Assembly (NCBI GenBank): GCA_031002005.1
Contig: CM061921.1
Span: forward strand, 176,150,935-176,214,934
Reading direction: 5' to 3'
DNA: 64,000 nt
Source: Vandiemenella viatica
Lineage: Eukaryota; Arthropoda; Insecta; Orthoptera; Morabidae
The position numbers and the translations under genes are program-made. The notes beneath the pieces were generated by a model. That model searched no databases and had not been told where the DNA came from. It saw only the letters and a list, made by a program, of their open reading frames with translations. Shown here in pieces: positions 46,100 through 60,522 of this stretch. Position 1 is the stretch's first letter. Each line of letters opens with the position of its first letter.

Positions 46100-48340
46100 C
46101 CTTAATGACGGATTGGTGACCCTCCTTCACTGATTTACTGGCCGACCCAACGTTTCGCTGGGGTTGAAAGAATGGAAGAAAGTATGTACCTGAACTAAGA
46201 ACTGCCAGAATAGTGCCACTTCTCAAACCAGGAAAGGACCCCAAAGATGCAGCTTCCTATCGACCTATAACTGTTTTATCGTGCTCCCTCAAGGTCCTAG
46301 GAAAACAAAAAGATTAATCACAGGTTGGATGCTACGTAGAAAAACACAACCTTCAATCAGAACATCAGCTGGGATTCCTAAAAGACAAAGGAACCAGTGA
46401 CTTACTGGCGCAACTCACAACGGACATACATATATTGAGCTGTCGAGCGCGCACGATAACGTCAGCATTCCAATATTTGCACATAAGCTGAAACACATGT
46501 GAATTCCTCAAAAGTTTATAGAAAACCTATGTACACTGTTTCAAAACAGAATTCTGATCATTAATAGTAAAACAGGCATGACCGGACAAAGAGAGACAAG
46601 CAGTGAACTACCGCAAGGATCTACACTATCTCCGCCACTGTTAAATATATACACTTCAGACTTAGGCCAGATAATATCAGGGAACACAATTATACTGCAG
46701 TATGCTGATGACCTATGCATATATGTGATCGGCCGCACTATACTAAAGGCTCAGGAAACTCTTTCCATTACTCTGACAAACCTCGAAAATGGTAAATGGA
46801 ATGAAAATTGCCCGAGAAAAATCAGAAGCTTTTGTCTACACACGACACAGGCGACCAATCATAACCTCAGAGGATGTAGGCCCATACACAATACCGTTCA
46901 AAATAGCCTAAAGTATATACGACTAATCGTTGACTCCAAACTGACCTGGTCACATCGTATAAAATATGTCATTAGGAAATGTGAGAAAGCCACCAATGTA
47001 ATAAGAGCTATTACTGGATATTGGTGGTGAACGGACCCACAAACGAGTATATTGCTATATCGAACACTAATTCGTCCACATTTCGATTATGAATATAAAT
47101 GTTATAGAGCCGCGACAGATAGCCTTGTCCAACGACTGGTAAAGTTCAGTGCAAGGCGATTCGTTTATGTACCGGAGAGATGGTTTCATCACCGACAAAT
47201 GCCCTGTTAGTAGAAGCACTAGAACCGCCACTGGAAATTGGAAGGCGATATGTAAGCTCAACATTTTTTAAGGTAATTATAAACGCCCAATAGTACTTTG
47301 ATGAATGCAATAATGACATTACAAAGAAACTAAGAACGGAAATGGACACCTCCGATTGTTACGGCATATTCAAAACTTTAGATATTACAAAAAATGATAT
47401 ACACTGGGACAAAACTGCCGTGCTTTGAACAAAACAATCAACAAACCTAAAACCATTCAGGAAAAACTAGGTACAGGTACAGAACAGAGCTCTGCTAGCC
47501 GACCACACCGACGTAGAAAGTGATGCATGTCACATCTACACGAAAGAGGGTGTGGAGTGCGCATATGCAAATGCACAAACTGCCAATGCTGGCATGTATA
47601 AGCTTCCGAAAGATGCAACAGTAAATGCTGCAGAAATGACAGCCATCCTAAAAGCCTTAGAATACGTGCAAGGCACACCACTAAAGAAGATTGTTGTCCA
47701 AAAAGCGCAATCGAGTCTCTTCACAATCTATATACTGGTAACGAGAGAAACATCCTAGGATACAAAATTATGGGACAGGTACAGCGCATTTATAGCCCCC
47801 GAAAATATGTGCAGCTGATTTGGATCAAAACTCACACCGGATTAGCAGGGAACAAATTGGCAGATACGTTAGCCAAAACGGCCACAAGCTAATCCCAACG
47901 ACAGACTTAATATCTATGATTAGGACCACCACAAAAATTAGTAGAAAATACATAGAAGTAATAGATAGAAAATAAAGGTAGACATTTCGGTTATCTTCAC
48001 CCAACGCTATCCACTAAACAGTGTCACCAAAGGTGGCATATAACAAGAAAAGCGTTGAGCATCATAGCACGATTAAAATTCAACCACGACAATTTCCCTA
48101 AAAGTCTGTATAGAATGCGCCTAATACCATTTCTTTTGTTTTGATGTGACGAGACGAGTGAGGAAGATGTAAATCACCTTACATTCTCCGGTAAAAGACA
48201 CTGGAAGCAATCTACTAGGCTGCTGGAAGACCTACAACAACTAGGCATAATTCTCACAACTAATGTCACAAACTTTTAGCTACGAAGAACCAACGTGTTT
48301 ACGCAGTCATCGTTAAGTTCATAGTAAACAACCAAATAAA
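46100..48340 (+). pseudogene. LINE B-like retrotransposon, RT and RNase H remnant
   Basis: Blocks appear in LINE B order: LRTARIVPLLKPGKD and AASYRPITVLSC (46195-46280), SELPQGSTLSPPLLNIYTSD (46600-46660), intact QYADDLCIY (46699-46725), LKYIRLIVDSKLTWSHRIKY, then RNase H pieces AEMTAILKALEY (47632-47667) and LIWIKTHTGLAGNKLADTLA (47816-47875). The first RNase H aspartate block (YTDGS) is not seen. ORF1 and the endonuclease are absent, which fits 5' truncation. Many frame breaks. Confidence 0.85.
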
Positions 48341-50214
48341 AATGTAAGGCAACCCGAACTTTAAGTGTGATGAACCATGTTGTGCTAATCCAAATATCAA
48401 AATATTGTTACCATTTTAAAATATTCGCAACACAGTGTACGTGCAGTAAGTTTTACTGTTTGGAATATACTACTTTCCAATAATTTGAAGTGTGTATTTT
48501 AAAATGTATCTTTTATCCCTAGATATGTTTATAATTTGGAAATATTTACAAATATCACTATTTGATTTCAAAGATGATATTGTATGACACTTATCAATAT
48601 TAGCAGTTCGGTGTAAATAACTATGTAAAATAACCATTGAAACTGTATGGTCCTGCAATCAAGTGCCTATAATCAAGATTAAAAGTTGCGGGCTCCACCG
48701 GGATTTGACCAGAGGCCCAGAACCATGAAGCGCCATAATCACTGGGCTACCATACCGCTGATTAATGCTGTATAGATACAGAATTTTAGTAATTGGAATC
48801 AGAATTCACGTTCATTTTCTGCCCCACTCGTCACAACTATTTCAATTAAATTTTTAATAGAAAAATTGTCCGATTATGAATGGACAATGGATATTTTATG
48901 TTAATAAAATCTGTATAAGCAATAATCGTCGTTGTTACTACTTCCTTCTTTAAGAAGCTGTTATCTGTTTCTCACCTCAGTATGTTTTTTATCTGTAAAT
49001 TTGGTTCTGTAATTGCCCAATATTTCTTGATTATTACTTACACATCAATTGATGTATAAACTTACAGAGGAGTTTTTCTTCAAAATGTTATATAGCGTAA
49101 TGATCTGTTTCGCGTCTCTAATTCCTCACAAATTTCCTTGTTATTTGCAATGTCCACAATAAACACGAAGTAAGAATTCGTTTTGCCGCCAAAGACGATT
49201 CCTCCTTGCTTCTCAGAGATACATCAGTCGTAAAACTATTGATCAATTTCTGTAATTTTGGAAATGATTAGTAAGTTACTTCGTTTGGAATCATTTTTAC
49301 ACGTTCGAACTAGTTCCAGTAAACCAGTTATTGTGCTTTCCGAATGTAATTTAATTCACATTCCCTGGATCGTTTGATTACTGCTGTCCATGCTGACTTG
49401 TTGTTTTACAGGAACCGATAGATGTTGGATAAAACTGAAACTCAATGTAATTCAGTTTGTCCATTCAAATGATAATAATTCCCACTAAAGCCACGATGAG
49501 AAGAAAGCTATTATAGTAATAACAATTTATCGTACAAGACTGTTATGAAATGGAAAAGAAATTTACATGCACCAGCCACAGTTAATGTTGAAATGACAGA
49601 GATAAAAACTATTGAAGTGATTGTAAGTACAGTTTGTCTTATTTTGTTTGGTGTGCAGGAGGTTATTTTGTTAGCTACTAGACATGTTTAAAGTTTCGGT
49701 AACCTGGACTACCCAGCTCTCCATTTCGAAGCAAACTCGAACGTTTGCAGTACAAGCTGGTATGATGGTGGGAGATGAAGAGTAGTTTTCCTCCTGTGCT
49801 GTTTTCATTGTTCAGAATCCTCCATTTATGTTATGATGTGTACGGAGAGCTGCATTCTTCACACTTCTTTAATACATTGTTATTGGGGGTTGTACCTAAC
49901 TCAGAATAGATAGCGAGAAACAAGGACTAGATTTAACTGTTGCACTGATGGTTTACGTTGTTGGTTCAAGAAAATATCTATGTTCTTAGCATGTAGTTAG
50001 CAACTATACTGAAGAACAGTAATTAGGTGTTTTGATGTACGCGTAGCACTGTAAAGCCAGAGGGATTTCGAAAATTGCTGTTCTGTGTATTTAGTTTAGA
50101 AGCACAACTGTGATCCACAAAGCTATCCTACTAGGCAGCCAGATGTAGAAGCCGTGAAATTTGAGCCCATCACTGCTATTCTACGTATAATCACGTTCAG
50201 TTATACGAGAAGTA
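48341..50214. other. AT-rich intron, one tRNA-like SINE scrap
   Basis: At 48690-48770 the minus strand shows GGTAGCCCAGTGATTATGGC and GGTCAAATCCCGGTGG, spaced like A and B boxes, probably a SINE head remnant. The rest is unassigned. Confidence 0.45.
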
Positions 50215-50465
50215 AGTGAGCATATGAAAAAGGCAGGGTTATTAAGTAACTGGTTTAATGAGACCATTAGGAACTAAGATTCAGGAATGGTAGGGGGTAA
50301 ATCGGAGAACGAGCTTATCTGCTCAGTTACAAACGAGCAGACTAAAAAATTTGAAATTAGATATTAAGATGTCATAAAGGAACTAAGAAATCTTAAAAGC
50401 ATAAAAGGCTGGTGTAGATGATATTACTACGGATGCCTTGAAGATAGCAGTAAATACGTTATTTT
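50215..50465 (+). mobile_element. CR1-like LINE fragment, copy 3
   Basis: GGCAGGGTTATTAAGTAACTGG and, further on, AAATTTGAAATTAGATATTA and AAGGAACTAAGAAATCT match 1798-2040 of copy 1 base for base with few changes. Ends abruptly on both sides. Confidence 0.85.
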
Positions 50466-50605
50466 GAAACGTTATTAAAGTGAAACTTTTATTCTATCCC
50501 CTCAAATTTTTCTGTTCATCTATCGCATGTCGCATTACAGCCGGCCAGGCGCATGCGCGCAGGTATGACGTGACCTAGTGCGGAGGCCTCATGTCCGTTA
50601 ACATG

Positions 50606-51702
50606 TCGCAATCGTAGAACGAACAAGTCTGGGAATTAGTACGTCACCTCTGGTTTCTCGCCCTAAAGCAGTTCTGTCTGGTGGACCTCCGTTTAAGAGA
50701 AATCGGGAATTAAAAAGTGCTTAAATTGTATGTAAATGAGCCATACTTGTACGGAAGACCGTTAGTTTATAGTGTCTATTTAACCGTGCTTGTTGAGGCG
50801 GTGTGATCAGATGCGATGGGTCCGAGGTTCAATCCCTCCGCACCCGAAAGTTTTTTTTTCTATTTGTATTTTTTTTTATTGCCATTCTATGTTGTAGCAT
50901 TAAAAATTGTTTTGAAACAAATTCTACAATTTTTTTTATTTTCCTTTGACAAATACGCAAATATTAGGATGGTACCACCGAAATGTACGCATTTATGTCA
51001 GCCATGTGATGTGTATTTCTATCATCAGGTAAAAATACTAATAAAAAAGCTTCAAAATGCGCCGGACCTGTTGCAAGATAACCGTGCAATATCTTCTCGT
51101 GAAGAATCTGTTAAGATATATTCTCTCATTCACCACATTATGCGAGCGCCTCTATTTTGTGACATGATAAAATATTCCTGGTATGATTCAAAATTAACGA
51201 ATAAAAGGCCCAAATTTACAAATGTTAACGAAACCTGCTTTCCTAAATCAATAATAAATACTGTATGTGACTGTCGAAACATATCCTTCATAAAAAGTTC
51301 CTGGTGTGCACGTAATTTCTGTTCCAAATGTTTTTATGATGTATACCATCCTAATATTTGCGTATTTCTCAAAGGAAAATAAAAATTTTGTAGATTTTGT
51401 TTCAAAACAAATTTTTAATGATACAAGATGGAATGGCAATTAAAAAAAAAAAATTCGTAGTTGGTGGAATCGAATTTCGAACCCATCGCATCTGTTCAGG
51501 CCGCCTTAATGACCACGGCTAAATATACAGACATTATAAACTAACGGTGTTCCGTAAAAGTATTGCTCATTTACATACAATTTAAGCACTTTCATTAATC
51601 CCCGATTTCTCTTAAACGGAGGTCCACCAGGCAGAACTGCTTTAGGGCGAGAAACCAGAGGTGACGTGCTATTTACCAGACTTGTTCGTTCTACGATTGC
51701 GA
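50606..51702. mobile_element. DNA transposon with about 360-bp inverted repeats and DDE-type tail
   Basis: Left arm 50606-50974 and right arm 51344-51702 are inverted copies at roughly 85-90% by eye: TCGCAATCGTAGAACGAACA, CACCTCTGGTTTCTCGCCCT and TTAAATTGTATGTAAATGAG occur in both. The 369-bp middle holds the C-terminus of a transposase-like ORF. No TSD could be fixed. It is either a terminal-inverted-repeat element with a large internal deletion or another foldback derivative. Confidence 0.7.
50976..51382 (+). pseudogene. DDE-superfamily transposase-like C-terminal fragment
   Basis: The text PPKCTHLCQPCDVYFYHQVK (50970-51030) matches the P..T...QP.D stretch that follows the second catalytic aspartate in pogo/IS630-type DDE nucleases. 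It continues with an all-helical tail and a cysteine-rich end (CDCRNISFIKSSWCARNFC.KC) that could bind zinc. The ORF stop at 51380-51382 lies inside the right inverted repeat. The frame upstream of about 50960 is low-complexity arm sequence, not protein. Catalytic residues are not in the preserved part. Superfamily assignment is from memory of motif shape. Confidence 0.55.
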
Positions 51703-51764
51703 TTTCCACACTTAAAACCTCTCCTAGTCAGTTGAGATCGGTCTGGCGTCGACTACATTTGAAC

Positions 51765-52696
51765 CAGTGCTGCCATTTCTACGGATTTATCCGTAGATCT
51801 ACTGATTTTTATGAAAATTCAGGATTTTCGAATTTTGTTCGAATATCTACGGATTTTTGATACTTTTTATCATTTGTTGATTTTTCCTTATATTGGTGTT
51901 TTGTTAAACTTTGAGCGTATAGTGTTAATGCATTACAGAATTGTTAACAACGGTGAATCGTTTTCTTGCAACCGCTTGTGTGAACCAACGATTGAAATAA
52001 AGCTCATATTATGTTTGGTTACAATTTTTATAGATCTTAAAAGACCGTACCACAAAACTACAGGCGCACTCTTTATGCACGGTGACACGCTCGGTGGCAT
52101 GGCTTACAGTGCAGTGGCTTCCGAGAAGGCCTAACCAATATCCGAGAAACAAAGGGCTCGCAGTTTTTAACATTTCCTGTTACAGAAGATATGCTAAATT
52201 TAATGTCAACAAAGAAAATGAGTGGTCCATAAGGGGAAAAAAAAAACTACTAGGCATAGCAGCAGCAGTGATGAAAGTGACGATGTATAAAATATGTTCA
52301 GAGATATTTCTTACTTTCAATGTAGAATATTATTTTTGTAATTTTAAAGACCTGTAAATAAAAAGTATTTAAATAAGATATGCTAAATTTAATGTCAACA
52401 AAGAAAATGAGAGGTCCCTAAGGGGGGGGGGGGGGAAACTACTAGGCATAGCAGCAGCAGTGATGAAAGTGACGATGTATAAAATATGTTCAGAGATATT
52501 TCTTACTTTCAATGTAGAATATTATTTTTGTAATTTTAAAGACCTGTAAATAAAAAATATTCTTAATTTTGACTCTTTCTTAAAATAATTATTGTTTAAG
52601 TGTTTCAGTTAGCGAGTCTCCGGATTTTTGTACCAAATCTACGGAAATTTTAGCGGCCATCTACGGATATTCAAAGCCAAGTGGCTGACAGCACTG
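51765..52696. mobile_element. Non-autonomous hAT-like element
   Basis: Ends CAGTGCTGCCA (51765) and TGACAGCACTG (to 52696) are inverted, and both subterminal regions carry repeated ATCTACGGAT/CTACGGATTTT words. An 8-bp duplication with one mismatch flanks it: ATTTGAAC (51757-51764) and AGTTGAAC (52697-52704). The length (932 bp), 8-bp TSD and CAGTG ends fit hAT. No transposase wording is seen. Confidence 0.75.
52186..52560 (+). repeat. 189-bp tandem duplication inside the hAT-like element
   Basis: AAGATATGCTAAATTTAATG begins at 52186 and again at 52375; the copies stay nearly identical to GACCTGTAAATAAAAA. They differ mainly in a homopolymer: an A-rich run at 52241 versus a 14-G run near 52423. 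Confidence 0.92.
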
Positions 52697-52704
52697 AGTT
52701 GAAC

Positions 52705-53709
52705 TGAAGCAAGGTAATCGGCAACTGACGGGTGCTTTCTAACCTTCTCTTCCGAAAACAGGAAGTGTTATTTCTTCGTCCATCTATCGCATGTCGCATT
52801 ACAGCCGGCCGCGGAGTGGGGATTAAGTGAAAGGCGCTCAGCAGAGCAGCCAAGGCCAATATGGTGGTGCCCATAGCTCTCATCAGTTGACGGTTTAGGA
52901 TTCACATTCTCACTTATTCGTGCGATTGTATTTATTATGTATTCCGTACTCTAATAGATAGAAATTAAAATTTATAGTTTGACATCTTATTTACTATTGA
53001 TTTCCCATTTTCATTCGCATTTTCAAATTATTAAGTTAAGATTAAGAACGCAATTTTAATACCCTAAATCGAATAATTTTCCGAAAATTTTCAGTTAAAT
53101 GCTTAAAAATGTTTCACTTGCTTCGTGGTTTCATAAAACCACACACGTTGCTCCAACAACCACATCTTTATATACCGTAAGTAACCAAAAGAAGTCTACG
53201 TCTATGGTAAACATTAAACACTGAGTCTACGGTGACTTTTTTTTAAATGTTTATTGGAACATAGATATTTTACTTTGTGATCAGAAAAACTAGCCACAGA
53301 GAAGTCTGAATTCTTAGTAACAAGGTACTGTACCTGATTCTATTTTAATGCTCAACAAATAAATCAAAAAGTCTCTAAAAAATACCCCTAAAAAATTCCC
53401 CTAAAATTATAAAGCCCCTAAAAAAAAAATCCCATCATGCGTGGAGACCCCCCAAATTTTAAGGGGAAACCCCCAACTTGCCTCTTTATCTGCCACGTGA
53501 ACAATCAACGCCAACAGTCAGCGCCAACAATGAAGACCAACAGTTAACGCCAACAATCCCGCCAGTATTTAACGGTACCGCGCGATATATAAGCAATCCC
53601 ATTACCCACACGCAGCAGTCACTTGGCAATGGCGGCAGAGTATGTGACCGCCGAAACGTGGTGCTATACAAATATTCTCACTCGGCTAGTTTCCCGAGAA
53701 CATTTCATC
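52705..53709. other. Intron, low-complexity patches
   Basis: 53370-53470 holds degenerate CCCCTAAAAA words, and 53500-53565 holds imperfect repeats of the type ACGCCAACA. No gene seen. Confidence 0.45.
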
Positions 53710-55060
53710 TAAGTGGTTTTCGGGTCGGCAACATGGCTTTAGGCAAAGATATTCAAGCAAATCTCAATTAGTAGACTATATGCAAGATATTCCGGATGAA
53801 ATGGACAAGGGAGGTCGAATTGATTGTTTTCCTTATGGCTTTACGCCTCGTCGACGTCGAGGTCATTAGAGGCGGGATGGGATTGGGGACAAGTAATGGA
53901 AAGAAATTCAGCAATGGCCTTTTGAAGGATACATCCCGGCATTCGCCTGGAGTGATTTGGGGAGACCTTGGAATAACCAAGTCTGGATGCCCGGACGGGG
54001 ATTCGAAGCGGCAGCCTTCCGAATGTGAGGCCAGAGCGTTACCGCCTCCCCACTACGCTGGTTGTCAAATTCATAGTGTAGTACTAAGACTTTTGACAGA
54101 GTGAGTCATAAATTGATTCTAAATAAAGGTAAAACTATTGGAATGGATGAAGAGGTGATTTGCTGGGTAGAAGAATTCTTAAATAGCAAAAATAAAAAAT
54201 TTAGTGTTGGAAATCCAGTATCAAAAGAAGTGGAAATAAACATTGGAGTCCCACATGGCAGCGTATTGGGATCATTGTTATTCGTTATTCTAATGAATGA
54301 TTGTGGTGATGGTTTACTATCATAAGTTAGATTGTTTGCAGATGTCATAATGTTATATAATGGGGTCAAAACGATAGAAGACAGGACATCTAGTTGGGCG
54401 AGTCAACATGGGATGAAGATAAATGCAAAGAAGAATCAGCTTATGATTATAAAGTTGGAAAGGACTTGCTTACTAAAGACTTGAAATATAAATACATTGG
54501 CATAACCTTTGACAGCAAAACTTAACTGGGCAGGACACATTCCAAAGGTAGTAGGAAACGGGTTCAAAATCCTCGTTGGAACGGGTGATGAGAGTATGTA
54601 CCAGAGATGTAAGGGAATTGACCACTGCTTGAATATGATAATGTGGTATGGGACCCACATTTTGCATACTAAATACAGGAGTTGGAGAGAGTGCAAATAC
54701 GGACTGCTAGGTTTTTCTTAGGAAATTACCGCAGAACACAATCAGTAAGTGATATTATAAAGGACCTGGAATGGGATTCGTTGGAAGACAGAAACAGAGT
54801 GAAGGGAGCCATGGGAGTGTACAAGGCGTATATTGGTGATGAGGCAGGGTAAAATATTGGAGGGAAAATAAAGACAGGTGTGTGGAAAGGAAAAGATGAC
54901 CATGACCACAAGCTGACACTTGATTTCAGGCATAAGGGTGTGGGAAGATTTTCTTTCGTGGGGAAGGGTGTCAGGATTTGGAGTATATTACCAAAATAAA
55001 TGATAACAAATTAACCATAAACACTGTAAGAGTTTTAAGTTCAAATTAGTAGAGGGGAAA
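53710..55060 (+). mobile_element. CR1-like LINE, copy 2 (5'-truncated, decayed)
   Basis: Same family as 915-3725. RT pieces CNI-like start near 53712 (GSATWL.AKIFKQISI in another frame), KTFDRVSHKLILNKGKTIGM (54088-54147), INIGVPHGSVLGSLLFVILM (54236-54295), an altered catalytic region (RLFADVIML, D to V, near 54331), LNWAGHIPKV, and the tail to about 54990. A SINE interrupts it at 53825-54063. It ends about 160 bp upstream of the homeobox exon. Confidence 0.85.
53825..54063 (-). mobile_element. SINE family 1 copy inside CR1-like LINE
   Basis: Complete antisense copy from GGCTTTACGCCTCGTCGACG to the head (CCACTACGCTGG). Target duplication GTCGAATTGAT (53814-53824) / GTCAAATTCAT (54064-54074), two mismatches. 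The A box region is degenerate. Confidence 0.88.
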
Positions 55061-55201
55061 ATGTGTGTGTAGGGAAACTGCCACTAATTAAATTAAAGGT
55101 CAATGGAACAACTGTTACTTCTAAATCAGAACAAACCCAATTAAGTTTTTGTTCTTGTTTGTGAAGCTAAATCTGTCTTCGGCTATTTTCCGAACCATTA
55201 G

Positions 55202-57137
<1,936 letters not shown>

Positions 57138-57219
57138 TAGAGATGCCACGAATAGTGATTTTGCCGAGTACCGAATATTCGGCCACGCTCTCGGCCGAAG
57201 CGCCGAATGTTCGGCAAAA

Positions 57220-57735
57220 ATGTGTACTGTCACAGCTATGAAGCCATTCGCTGGCTCACATACTGGTACTAATATCGCAAAAGAACTCACTGCCATTGCA
57301 GAAACATGGAATATTCCTCATAGCAAGATCCATTTACTTGTCCATGACAGTGGAGCCAACATGATAAAAGGTGTACGAGACGCAGAATATGATTCTGCCA
57401 AGTGCTTTATTCATTGCCTGCAACGAGCTGTTGAGGAATCGCTAAAATCTCAAACGGATGTAACGCAGACGGTAGCTGCTGCAAGATGAATTGCTATCCA
57501 TTTTAACCACTCTGGTATTGCACAAGAAAAGTTGAAATTCATTAGCCAAGAACTTGATTTGCCGAACCACCAACTAGTACAAGATGTAAGCACTCGATGG
57601 AATTCCACATATTATTTAATGGAGAGATTATTAGAACAAAAGCGAGCTGTTTCTTTGTACATAACTGATCACGAGTGTTTAATCAATTTAACACATTCTC
57701 AGTGGCACCTAATGGAATAATGTATCAAGCTCCTG
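57220..57735 (+). pseudogene. hAT transposase, first segment
   Basis: The frame reads KPFAGSHTGTNIAKEL, then LLVHDSGANMIKGVRDAEYD (the second catalytic D block, usually VTDNA.NM), CFIHCLQRAVEES (the conserved CxxH) and, past an in-frame stop at 57487, DVSTRWNSTYYLMERLLEQK (the hAT RW block) and CIKLLK just before LINE C. A BED finger and the first D block are missing because of the deletion after 57215. Confidence 0.88.
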
Positions 57736-58029
57736 AAGCAGTCGCTCGCGGCCAGCCGTAGCGAGTGGTCGCACCGAACTTCCCTCAGAGTGTTGTGAGG
57801 TTAAGTGATAGTTTATCAAGGCGAAGAGCCTCTACAGTGTCACTGAAGAGTGTTTTGAAGACTGTGTGAACCATTGAAGATCCAGAATCTCCATCGGTGA
57901 AGTCCTCAACACGAACCTCGTGGATCTAAGCGGCGCACGCTGGTCGCCGCCACAGCGCACGCTGGGGTCGCGGTTACAGCCGGGCAGTCAGTAGCAACCC
58001 ACGTAATGGCTCCTGCAGATTCAGCTTTG

Positions 58030-59042
58030 ATAGGAAGTTTATCAGACCTACAGCTCTTGAAATTCATGAATGGCTTCTTGAAACGGTGCACTTATCAGAG
58101 ACTGACATCTTTGGAATACAACTAGATTCCTTCCAAAATGCAGTTTTCGTAAAATTCGAGGATAAAGAAGTATGCGAAAAGCTAATAAGGAAAATTGAAA
58201 TTTAAACACACCGACGGTCAGATCAGCAACGTCCATGTATCAGATGTGGGAATGGGACAACGCAATGTCTGTGTAGTTAACCTCCCCTTTGAAATTTCTA
58301 ACGAATCAATAGCTTTAGCTCTGAAACCCTTTGGGACGATACTGACAATATCAGACGACTGCTGGGGAGGAAATATTAGATATCAAAAGCCTAACGGAGT
58401 GAAAATCGTAAAAATGGAAATAAAAAGACACATCTCGTCATACATAATGGTTGCGCGATACCGGGTTCTGATTATTTATGACGGACAGCCCAGAACGTGC
58501 GCCGTCTGCAACTCCACTGATCACATTCGAGCGGAGTGCCCACGAAAACAAACCACGGTACTGCCGATCCGTTATGCAAACAGGAAGCACAACCAGATCA
58601 TGATAAATTACCCAGAACCGAATTTGATACCAACTTTCCACCATTACCAAATCAAAACACGGAAGTGTTACAAGACACAAAGACCAGTGTAAACCCGGAA
58701 GAAACAACACGAAATGGGACTCGCTTAGCAGACATAAACATCACTCAACAAAAACAGTCCAACATAACTGAAGAACAGGAAAATGAGATTACCACTAGAA
58801 AATACTTTCTGACGGAACCACTCAACCAGACAGCCCACACCCACAAAGAGTCACACCAGTCCACTCCTAAGGATGCACTACAGTCCTCTTCCGCCCTTGA
58901 CTCGGACACGGATGGTACTACGCAGCTAAGTGCAAGGAAAAACGACGGGGACGCAGAACAGCCACGCAAACATCACAAACTTCGAGGACAACGGCAGAAA
59001 CCAACAAGCGCACGCGGCTACAGGAGGAAAAATTCAACGTAG
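58030..59042 (+). pseudogene. LINE C ORF1 (RRM-like plus CCHC knuckle)
   Basis: Frames join as FVKFEDKEVCEKLIRKI (58147-58197), then ISNVHVSDVGMGQRNVCVVN and LPFEISNESIALALKPFG (58210-58335), then the knuckle CAVCNSTDHIRAEC (58499-58540). The rest is a hydrophilic tail rich in T, N, Q and K in another frame (58536-59042). Stops near 58125 and 58204 and a frame change near 58560 break it. It would bind LINE RNA. Confidence 0.78.
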
Positions 59043-60310
59043 CAGAGGCGCCCCAACTCCCTCCGAATCCCCCAAACAACAAGCAAAAACCTGAAAAAAC
59101 GAAGAAAAATCAGTTAGTTCTTAAAAGGATTGGGCCGACGACATGCAGGGAATTTCGGAAGAAGCACCGATGTCAACAGAAGAAGACAAAGCAGCCTTTC
59201 CGCCTCCGCACCTGAACAAAAACCCTTGAGAAGACAGCAGCGCGCATAGCAAAAAACAATGCAGCAAACATACAAAATCGCTACCATCAACATCAACAGA
59301 ATCACCACAAAATCAAAAGTGAAAAGCTTAAAGGTTTACTTGTATGACAACTGCATAGACATAGCACTGCTCCAAGAAATCATCCTAATAGATTTACGCA
59401 TCACAGGGTTTACCCTTTATCTGAATTCCTCCCCAGATGGCGGCACAGGAACCTCAATTTTAGTCAGAGACGGCATTCCCTGCAGGGATGCCGACATCGT
59501 GGAAACGGGGAGAGGAATTTCAATATTTATAAACGACATTTTGGTGGTTAATGTCTACGCCCCCTCAGGAACTAAGAAAAGAAAAGAAAGATTAATGTTC
59601 TACAAAACCAACGTGCCTTTCCTTCTCAGGAACAGTCCGACAGAAATCATAATGGGCGGAGACTTCAATTGCGTCACTCACCCCATAGACCAACACCCGA
59701 ACTTTAACAGATGTCCTGAACATCAGAATTTGATAAACGGGCTACATCTGGTAGACACATTCAGACAAACCCAGGGACACCTAAAGAAATTCACATATGT
59801 CACTAGCTCATCAGGCAGTAGGCTAGATCGAATATACGTAACCAGTAACTTAGCAAGTGAAATATGTAGCACTGATATAGCCCCTATAAACTTCTCAGAT
59901 CACTGCAGTTACCTGTGCAACATCAAAATGCAGCCCCAACCAATACGAAGGAATAAAGGATACTGGAAAATGAATACTTCATTACTAAAAGACGTTGAGC
60001 TCCAAACCCTTATTCATCACTCCCGGCAGTCCTCCTTGCAAAACTGCCATCAATACAGAAATAGCTTGTAATGGTGGCTTCTCAAAGCAAATCCATATCT
60101 CCGCAAAACAATAATACTCTACTCAAAACGGAAAAGATACTGGCAGAACGAGACTATCGAATTCTACTATAGATGCCTACGAGAACTGTATGCAGACACG
60201 AACTCAAACCCAACCACCATCGCACTGATTAAAAAATATAAGGCAAAAATAACTAGGCTTAAGGAAAACAGCACAAACAGTCTATTGTTATGATCAAAGC
60301 CTAAAGATAT

Positions 60311-60522
60311 CAGGGCCGGCGCTAGGAATTTCGGGCCCGGGGTAAAATTGGCGACCTTTTTTTTTTTTTTTTTGCTCTACGAACTAGCCGGGTGACAGTG
60401 GGCGGATTCTTGGCTTTGAGGCCTGGGGGTCCCTGCAGCCGATGATCGGGGCCCCCCATCAGCCGGCGGGCCCGGGTACATTTGACCCGCTTACCCCCCC
60501 CCCCCCCCTAACGCCGGCCCTG
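60311..60522. mobile_element. hAT-type MITE in LINE C
   Basis: Inverted ends CAGGGCCGGCGCTAGG and, from the right, CAGGGCCGGCGTTAGG. Perfect 8-bp duplication AAAGATAT at 60303-60310 and 60523-60530. The 212-bp inside has a T run and a C15 run and no coding capacity. Confidence 0.95.

Noticed and set aside
50816..50965. N-terminal part of the 188-codon ORF (FFFYLYFFLLPFYVV) as a membrane segment
   Set aside because: It is translation of T-rich inverted-repeat arm sequence, not conserved protein.
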